Assembly (NCBI RefSeq): GCF_018130465.1
Contig: NZ_JAFCKJ010000004.1
Location: forward strand, 186,001 to 250,000
Direction: 5' to 3'
Source of the DNA: Bradyrhizobium canariense
Lineage (GTDB): Bacteria > Pseudomonadota > Alphaproteobacteria > Rhizobiales > Xanthobacteraceae
DNA length: 64,000 nt
In this document: positions 62,310 to 64,000 of the stretch, piece by piece
Position numbering within the stretch: the stretch's first letter is position 1
Layout: the number at the start of each line of letters is the position of its first letter
The notes under the pieces: model-generated
Database searches by the model: none
What the model was told of the DNA's origin: nothing
Seen by the model: only the letters and a program-made list of their open reading frames with translations
Program-made: the position numbers and the translations under genes

Positions 62310-62451
62310 CTCTGCGATTGGGCCGCTATCCCCTCGAATCAACAATGATGTTAAGGTCATGCCGCTTGGGGGAGCATGAGGCGTGACGGGTTCGAAACGT
62401 CACCCGTGTTTTTCCGGTGAGGCAGTCAGCTCTTGAGGCGTAACGCGCGGC

Positions 62452-63948
62452 ATGATTCGTATTTCGACGATCTTCATCGCCATCTGCATGGTCCTGGTCG
62501 CGGCCTCGCTCGGGCTCGCGCTCTACGCGGTCGCCGGCATCAGCGGAACCGAATCCGCGATCGTGGCGCTGACGGCGCTGACCTTCCTGATCCTCTACAA
62601 CGCAGTGTCGATGCGACTGCGCGACCGCAGCGACGTCGGCGGCCAGATCGCCGACCTTTCGCGTGGCACCGCCGACCTCGCCCGCCAGGTCGCCGAGTTC
62701 GGCCGCCGGCTTGCCACGGTCGAGGGACGCATCGCCTCCTCCAATTCGACCAACTCGGACCGTATCCAGTCGGTGGTCGGGGAGATCAACGAGCTCGGCG
62801 GATTGGTCCGGCAACTCGCCACCACCGTGTCGACCCATGAGGATTTGTTGGCTGGCAACGCGCCGGTGCCGGCCCCCGCTCCGGTCGCGAGGCTGGAGCC
62901 GGAGGCGCCGCTCGACCTGATGGCCCCGTTCGAGGAGGAGCGGCCGGCTGCCCCTCCCCCAATTCCCGCACCGCCGCCGCGGCCGGCACCACCGGCGATC
63001 CGGACCCAGACCGCCAATCCGGTTCAGACGGCCAACGGCCGCAACCAGACCCAATTGCTGGCGACGCTCCGCAACGCGATCGACGAGAACCGCATCGACA
63101 TCTTCCTCCAGCCGATGGTGACGCTGCCACAGCGCAAGGTCCGCTTCTACGAGGCCGTGACGCGCCTGCGCGACGAGCGTGACCAGCTGGTCGCGGCCGA
63201 GGAATTCATCAGCCTGGCGGAGGCCTCCGGCCTGATCGGGCGCATCGACAACATGGTGATGCTGCGCTGTGTGCAGGTGCTGCGACGCCTGATGGTACGC
63301 AACAAGGAGGTCGGCGTGTTCTGCAACGTCGCGGCCTCCACGCTCGGCAATTCCACCACCTTCGCGCAATACCTCGACTTCCTCGAAGCCAATCGGGCGC
63401 TGGCGCCCTCGCTGGTGCTGGAGTTCAAGCAATCGACCTTCCGCAATCTCGGCCCGGCCGAGACCGAGAATCTCGCCGCGCTCGCCCAGCGTGGCTTCCG
63501 TTTCTCGATCGACCATGTCACGGATTTGCGCATCGAACCGCGCGAGCTCGCCGACCGCGGCGTGCGCTTCATCAAGGTGCCGGCCTCCCTCCTGCTCGAC
63601 CCCCGGCAGGCATCGACCTCGGACATCCACCCTTCCGACCTCTCCGATCTGCTCGGCCGCTTCGGCATCGATCTGATCGCCGAGCGGATCGAGGGCGAGC
63701 GCGCCGTGATCGACCTGCTCGACTATGACGTGCGGTTCGGCCAGGGGTTTCTGTTCGCGCCGCCCCGACCATTGCGGCCGGAGGGGTCATCTGCTACCGG
63801 CGGGGCCTCGCCGAACCAGGCGCAGGATATTCAGGGATCCAATGGCTCCGCTTCCCCCAGCCAAGGCGCGACATCTGGCGCAACGTCTGCCGCGCCTCCA
63901 ACCCAACGCATCACCACCGGCAGCGCGGCGCTCGCGCGGCGCATCTGA
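62452..63948 (+). CDS. TipF-like membrane protein with degenerate EAL domain
   Basis: A 498-residue protein. Two N-terminal membrane helices (about 7-29 and 36-53), a heptad-repeat stalk (60-133), a Pro-rich linker (138-185) and a C-terminal EAL domain (200-430). The EAL signature reads YEAVTRL (Glu234 kept), Asn292 and Glu324 remain, but the metal-site DDFGTG loop is IDHVTD, so catalysis is doubtful. Lys375 is present (FIKVPAS). This layout matches Caulobacter TipF, a c-di-GMP-binding protein needed for flagellum assembly at the pole. The last 60 residues are Ser/Gly/Ala-rich. No flagellar genes are in view. Confidence 0.8.
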   Translation: MIRISTIFIAICMVLVAASLGLALYAVAGISGTESAIVALTALTFLILYNAVSMRLRDRSDVGGQIADLSRGTADLARQVAEFGRRLATVEGRIASSNSTNSDRIQSVVGEINELGGLVRQLATTVSTHEDLLAGNAPVPAPAPVARLEPEAPLDLMAPFEEERPAAPPPIPAPPPRPAPPAIRTQTANPVQTANGRNQTQLLATLRNAIDENRIDIFLQPMVTLPQRKVRFYEAVTRLRDERDQLVAAEEFISLAEASGLIGRIDNMVMLRCVQVLRRLMVRNKEVGVFCNVAASTLGNSTTFAQYLDFLEANRALAPSLVLEFKQSTFRNLGPAETENLAALAQRGFRFSIDHVTDLRIEPRELADRGVRFIKVPASLLLDPRQASTSDIHPSDLSDLLGRFGIDLIAERIEGERAVIDLLDYDVRFGQGFLFAPPRPLRPEGSSATGGASPNQAQDIQGSNGSASPSQGATSGATSAAPPTQRITTGSAALARRI

Positions 63949-63963
63949 TCGGCCGCACGCATC

Positions 63964-64000
63964 ATGACCACGCTGCATTTCGCCGAAAGCCTGCGCGAGC
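63964..64000 (+). CDS. Gene cut by right window edge
   Basis: ATG 63964 starts a frame MTTLHFAESLRE that runs out of the window, 15 bases after the TipF-like gene on the same strand. Twelve residues are too few to assign; it may be the next gene of the same unit. Confidence 0.5.
   Translation, partial: MTTLHFAESLRE

Noticed and set aside
62384-62406. GGGTTCGAAAC resembling a tRNA T-loop
   Set aside because: No acceptor stem, anticodon arm or CCA context around it.

Overview
The window reads as chromosomal DNA of a GC-rich alphaproteobacterium, most likely Bradyrhizobium or a close relative in the Nitrobacteraceae. The evidence is strong GC bias at third codon positions, frequent GTG starts, abundant ATGA stop/start overlaps, and family content typical of that group: DUF992, DUF1501/DUF1800, cysteine-rich CWC, a RibH2-type lumazine synthase, an alphaproteobacterial HisRS and a TipF-like degenerate EAL protein. 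Species assignment is inference. No tRNA, rRNA, CRISPR array, IS element or prophage was seen; the window looks like core and shell chromosome with many dispersed intergenic repeats.

Layout. 1-8.5 kb (mostly minus strand): a partial secreted protein, aroE, a small HTH regulator followed by a SulP anion transporter with STAS domain, an EF-G paralogue, a DUF992 protein and an aspartate aminotransferase with a clear terminator. 8.5-19.2 kb: a glutathione S-transferase, two membrane proteins under 60 aa, a PAS protein, a GNAT acetyltransferase, an aldo/keto reductase, an IsdG-like monooxygenase, a translationally coupled DUF1800/DUF1501 pair, a second GST-like protein, a TauE/SafE exporter and a divergent LysR regulator. 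19.3-30 kb: small proteins, uvrB with a very long N-terminal tail, tandem paralogous small membrane proteins, two NTF2-like proteins, a secreted protein with a probable C-terminal frameshift, further tiny membrane proteins, and a MaoC pair.

30-48 kb: rplY-pth-ychF (translation quality control); ubiK; a plus-strand run of a dienelactone hydrolase, lgt, a MidA-like methyltransferase, pgeF, a lipoprotein and prs; a coupled zinc metallopeptidase/ATP-grasp pair; ribH controlled by an FMN riboswitch; a YbjN protein and proC; an FlK-like thioesterase, a tautomerase, hisS, a DUF2314 protein and ilvE. 48.4-64 kb: a MarR/response regulator/histidine kinase operon; several small secreted proteins; RNase T2; rlmJ; a cold-shock protein; an outer-membrane beta-barrel; uvrC-pgsA-moaD-moaE-prmB in a tight run; a holin-like membrane protein and YihY; and a TipF-like EAL protein. 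A further gene is cut by the right edge.

Most of the window is housekeeping. The least explained items are the metallopeptidase/ATP-grasp operon, the tandem small membrane paralogues, the palindromes in front of the HTH-SulP unit, the long disordered tails on both UvrB and UvrC, the cluster of GANTC sites before the YbjN gene, and several sub-60-residue membrane proteins.
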